A stretch of 64,000 nucleotides of DNA. It comes from Ficedula albicollis (taxonomy: Eukaryota > Chordata > Aves > Passeriformes > Muscicapidae). A program made the translations under genes and the position numbers. The stretch spans positions 37,961,102 through 38,025,101 of the forward strand of contig NC_021673.1 of assembly GCF_000247815.1 (NCBI RefSeq), in the 5' to 3' direction. The notes beneath the pieces are model-generated. The model saw only the letters and a program-made list of their open reading frames with translations, ran no database searches and was not told the DNA's origin. This document shows positions 59,190 through 64,000 of the stretch, piece by piece (the first letter of the stretch is position 1; each line of letters starts with the position of its first letter).

Positions 59190-59266
59190 AGGCTGAAATT
59201 GGTGCTGCTGTGCTCGTTATCAAAGCAGAAGAGACCAAACAGCAGATCAGCAAGCTTAATAATGAG
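59190..59266 (+). CDS. KCNH8: KCNH8 exon: start of distal coiled coil
   Basis: The exon follows a TTATTTTCAG acceptor. It completes the glutamate codon and reads [20 protein letters not shown] followed by KLNNE, the beginning of the C-terminal coiled coil of ELK channels. It ends in phase 0 at GAG|GTAACA. The donor is weaker than its neighbours because position +5 is C rather than G. The next expected residues (starting VTTL in the human protein) are not found in the remaining 4.7 kb, so the following exon lies beyond the window. Confidence 0.92.
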
Positions 59267-62200
59267 GTAACAAGATTTTGTGGGGGTTGAAGAATATTAA
59301 CAATGATTCAAGGAATGCTGGAGAAAACTCACAAAACTCAGGAGTATGATAAATGTGTTATAAATGAGTTTACACCACTGGATGAGGTTCCTACATGTAA
59401 GGCAGTTTGGGGTTTTTAACACATTCTCAGATTAATTTTCTACATGAAACCTACATAAAAGTTTGTGTCACATGCTGGGCTAAAACCAAAGCGAGGTTAG
59501 TGTATCTGATTTTCTTAGGATTTAGTCTCTTCTGGGTATGCCTCTAGTTGTCTCATTCCTCTCATTATTTCTCAAAGTTCCTTCTCCCAGTTTTTCTTGT
59601 TTTGATGTGTGCTGTGCTTTTGGAGAATTTCTTTGAAAGAAATGCAAATCTATTAATGTTCAAATTTACATAAAATGATTCAAATCACTTTACCTCTGTT
59701 CTACTTAGAATGAAAGGGAAAATCATGCCTTCCTGCTTAAGTAATATGACCTGAAGAATGCAGGGCCAGTAGTGTTCAGTGGCACTCTCTATTCCTCCCT
59801 TTTAATAACTTCAAACCTGTAATCAGCTATCAATCCAACACCAAGGAGATGTGCTGTGCCTAAACTGTTTCATTTATGCAGCCCTGGCAGTACTTTAGCT
59901 AACAAGATTAAAGCATCAGACTAACTTCACAGTTGTACTGCAAGACCAAAATCTGTTCCCAGCATACTCTTTCTTTCAATGTGAAAAGATAAGAGACAAT
60001 TCTTTATACTTCCATGCAAGGAAACATTTAAGTGAGTCCCACCACACAGTTTCACTTCTTCCCTGAGCCTTTGGTAACCAGAAATATCAAGTTTTATTTT
60101 TATTTTTCCTTCTTTATTGTGTACATGTAATCTAGTTATTATTTCCTTGAAATAATTGAAAACCTCTTTAATCTTGAGTCAGCTTAACTTGGTTAGATAA
60201 CTTAAATATCCAGGGCTAAGACTGCATGCATGGTTAGTTAGTTACAATGGATGTATCATCTCATTTTTGTGTCAAACTGTAGAGTTCAGACAAAAGTCTC
60301 ATGACCCATTGGCCATGGGTCATGAAAAACTATGGGTTTTTATAGGACTTGGTCAAAGAACTAAAAAAAAATCTTCAAGGTGTTCACTGACACCAATATC
60401 AGGACAGAAAATTATATTTCCTATGTAATGCTTTTGAAACACACAAGTCATATTGATTCATCCCTTTTGAAGACAGTAATTATTAAAATAGGAGGATGTA
60501 TTATGTGGCTATCTGCAAGAGGCAATTGGAAAATACATCTAGGTGACAGATGTTCCAAGGCAGGCATCTTATGGATTAAACAAACATTTCAACTGGAAGA
60601 GTACTGGGCTTCTCATTGCTTTTCTGGTGAGAAGTGATAAATAAATAAATCTTGGAGCAGGGCAATATGTTCATCAAAAGAAAAAACAAAAAAAAACTTC
60701 ATGTATTCAAGGTAATTTCTCTCCACATACAATTTTAATTTTGCCCTAACAATACTATCGGAACAAAATGTCATGCAACTTGTTTGTTCACATTAACATA
60801 ACACAGGCAGTAGGACTAGATTTAGATTTCATAGGTAATATTGTGGGCTCAAATCCCAGAGATGGATGGGTATCCTCCAAGTCCTTCCATGGATCAGAAT
60901 TTACATTGTAAAGACTGCATGACTGAAAGGCTGCTTAACTGCATATTCTACATGTACTCAACATGTCCAGCTGGAGTTTCTGAAGTGATACTATGGAGTT
61001 GGTGCTTACCCAAATGAGCCTCTGTGTAGCCTTGTCAATCCACAGTAGCTGCTGCTTGGGGTTTTTTGTCGTTGTATTAAGTATAGAATATTTGTAGACC
61101 CAGTGCTTTCATCATTCCATCATTTTATGATGACCAGTAATGGGAACTTATCACTGGTGCTGCAGCAGACTACTACCAGTAGCTAAAATACCAGCAGAGT
61201 CAGAAACAAAGTTTTCTGTTAAAGACATACAGTCTCCTTCTGCTAAAGAAAATATGAGAAAACAGGTGACAAGTAGCCAGCAGCAGTAAACACTGTCATT
61301 AATACATTCTCTGTGGAGATCAGAAATCAATCAACAAATACAAAAATAACTGCTTTCATGAAAGGCAATTGTATTACAAGCATTCACTAGTTAGCTTAGA
61401 AACATTTCAGCTGTTCATGGGAAGAAAAAGGACATGTGTCTTTCCATTCAGACTTTCAACACAGTCTCTTTTTAGCAAAGCAAAATGTTACCCCAGAAAA
61501 AAATCTACAAAATTAGCTATATCTAGTTGAGAAATACAGCTGACCTCTTGGCAGTATTTTAGGTATATGGCATTCACTACATAATCCAAAGGCCATTTTA
61601 TTTACCTTAGAGAGTAAGAGAAGTCAGTGCCTTGGTTTTACTTTTCAGATTTGTTAACTTTAGTAGTAATGAATGCACAGACTTCCTCTAAGGAGAGTAG
61701 TCTTCAGAGTCAGCATGACATAAGACAAACTTGAACACACCTCTAAATTGCTGTTGTACAGCTCCATGGTTTGGCTGCTCAGCCAATTAACCACTTTCTT
61801 CATTTCCTCACCTAACTTCACTGCTCATTTAGCCTGAATGAGATTCAAGCTGATACAGGAATTTCCTTCCAGTCCAGTACTGCAAGGTAAAGTGGAACAG
61901 GACTACTTTATCTCCTACCATGTTTGTCCCTTCCACTTAGAATGAAAAACCACTGAATAAAACAGGCATGACATTCGTTATAGCTCAGTAACTTCAGTAT
62001 ATGGCAGGTGAGAGCTAAGGTTCAGGTTCTTGTTCTGGTAAAAACAGAGTTATTTAAGCAATAGTTTCAAGATTATGTCAGTGAGTATCTCTCAGCATTA
62101 TACATTTGCAAAGCTGGGGAAAGCTTGATTCAAAGACCTGCTCCAGACTAGGAAGAGCAAGAATTCAGGAAGAGTGTTCTGCCTTACAAAGTCTGTGTCC

Positions 62201-64000
62201 TTCCTTTGCAGAGATCTGTACATCTGACCTGGTCTTTCCAAGGCATTTGTCTGCAAAGCCTGATCAAGGAGTGTATCTGAACACTGAGAATATTTTCAGA
62301 GTCACCATTTACCTGATGCAATCGTAGATAACTACTAAGGAGCCCACAAAGTAAAAATATTAAACCACTAAGCAGATTTTCTGAGGTATACAGATGGCCA
62401 AGAGGTCTAGATTAAAGCACCTGCTTGTCACTGTCCCGTTGCCTGTATCCTGTTAGGCTTTTAACTCTCTATCATTTGAATCCCACTGTATGAAAAGAGC
62501 AGAGAAATACTTTGATTCAATTTGAAAAACCCAAAGCTGAATTATTCAAAACAGACCAGTTAAAATAAGAAAAAAACCCCCAACATTTAGTCATATTTTG
62601 CCCCCTAATGACACGTACACAATCTCCATTCAAAAACATGGGTGTTTTGAGCTCAGATAAAAAAAACATCTCATGCAGTGCATGAAGACAAACTCAGATT
62701 GCTTTGTCATGTCCTCTGGTTTCCTCATATGCAACCCAGGTTCAGTGCAGCCTCCCTCAGCTTCAGAAATCTGGGGGCTGATTCCATGCTTTGCCACATT
62801 AGTAGATCCCACAATTGCACTACTAAAACAGTATAATGAACACAGTACTCACATTTCTCCCATTCAACTGAAAAACAAACAAACATGAGGAAATATGAAA
62901 AGGGTCAGGTTTTGAGCCGGATAATTACCTTCTATTTAGCTCCACATTGGAGCACTTAGTGGAAATTCAGCTATTTTTAATTTTAGGTTTTTTAAATGCA
63001 AGTACTTAAAATACTCTAAGCATCTGGCACTTATGCAGAACAGAGAAAATATATTCACAGGGATATTTAACTTTCATCTAATAAAAGGAACAATCCTAAA
63101 CAAATATGTTTATTTTCCGAATCATAAATTTTGTACATATTATTTTAACATGTATTTCAAATCCAGCTGCCAAAAATCAATCCCATTCTCCTCAGTACAG
63201 AAAAAAAAAAATTTAAACATTTCTAATATTAAAAATATATGCAAATGATAATCAAGGCCACTAAAAAAACTTTTGTGAATCCAATCAGGCTTCCAGTTTT
63301 ACACAGGGGATATACTGTAAAAGTTCAATTTGCAACTTGAGAATTCATATAATGAACTCACTTGACTTAGAGTAATTAAATAAATGCTCTTCTTAACAAG
63401 TTCATAACTATATTATCATGTGAGAGAAATTACTTTGCAGCAAGTCTATCTCAATGATTTGGTTTGTAAAACATCTTTCAATCAAGAAAAATGTGGCAAA
63501 AAAGTGATCTAATGACATTTATAGATGATGAAAACTATTAAAACTAATCTGTCCATTTTGGATTTGAGCCATGTAAATTTCACATTAAAGCCAAGACATA
63601 AAACTGTTCGCAGGGATATTTAACTTTCATCTAATAAAAGAAACAATCCTAAACAAATATGTTTATTTTCCGAATCATAAATTTTGTACATATTATTTTA
63701 ACATGTATTTCAAATCCAGCTGCCAAAAATCAATCCCATTCTCCTCAGTACAGAAAAAAAAAAATTTAAACATTTCTAATATTAAAAATATATGCAAATG
63801 ATAATCAAGGCCACTAAAAAAACTTTTGTGAATCCAATCAGGCTTCCAGTTTTACACAGGGGATATACTGTAAAAGTTCAATTTGCAACTTGAGAATTCA
63901 TATAATGAACTCACTTGACTTAGAGTAATTAAATAAATGCTCTTCTTAACAAGTTCATAACTATATTATCATGTGAGAGAAATTACTTTGCAGCAAGTCT
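59267..64000 (+). other. KCNH8 intron continuing past the window
   Basis: No further KCNH8 exon or other gene is supported. A 25-base hairpin lies at 60300-60324 and a large duplication begins at 63058. Confidence 0.8.
63058..64000. repeat. 553-bp tandem duplication, second copy cut by the window end
   Basis: CAGGGATATTTAACTTTCAT starts copies at 63058 and 63611. The 390 bases of copy 2 inside the window match copy 1 almost exactly; one G/A change (AAAAGGAAC versus AAAAGAAAC) is visible, and even the 11-base A run keeps its length. Confidence 0.95.

Overview
The window is vertebrate, almost certainly bird, nuclear DNA. It is AT-rich, has long introns, carries fragments of CR1 LINEs with the avian-type 3' end, and holds an alpharetrovirus-like endogenous retrovirus remnant. 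I cannot name the species; the overall style fits a songbird or related bird, but that is inference.

Only one host gene can be supported: the middle of KCNH8 (ELK1, Kv12.1), a voltage-gated potassium channel of the EAG/ERG/ELK family, on the plus strand. Nine coding exons were placed by joining splice sites to the protein frame: 2245-2452, 25635-25832, 29789-29988, 31810-32059, 36081-36295, 51693-51731, 53414-53772, 57760-57866 and 59190-59266. They total 1653 bp, or 551 codons, with no stop. All splice phases fit, and all introns between them begin with GT and end with AG. In order they encode the end of the voltage sensor (S4), S5, turret, pore loop with the GFGN selectivity filter, S6, C-linker, cyclic-nucleotide-binding homology domain, an acidic linker and the start of the distal coiled coil. 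The N-terminal PAS/eag domain, S1-S3 and the C-terminal tail lie outside the window on both sides.

Everything else is intron. Intron content includes four CR1 fragments (15.9, 29.4, 34.9-35.5 and 54.8 kb), an antisense LTR plus broken env at 40.6-42.5 kb, simple A/C-rich and A-rich tracts, a G-rich tract that could form a quadruplex at 20.2 kb, and a GC-richer patch near 49.2-49.9 kb.

The most unusual property of the window is a dense series of short, nearly identical head-to-tail direct duplications. There are at least 20, with periods from 37 to 911 bp, almost all exactly two copies, and all intronic. Several abut each other or are nested. They may be true recent tandem duplications, a lineage-specific mutational process, or false duplications made by the assembly. 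The sequence alone cannot decide, but the pattern is clear and is the main thing to check.
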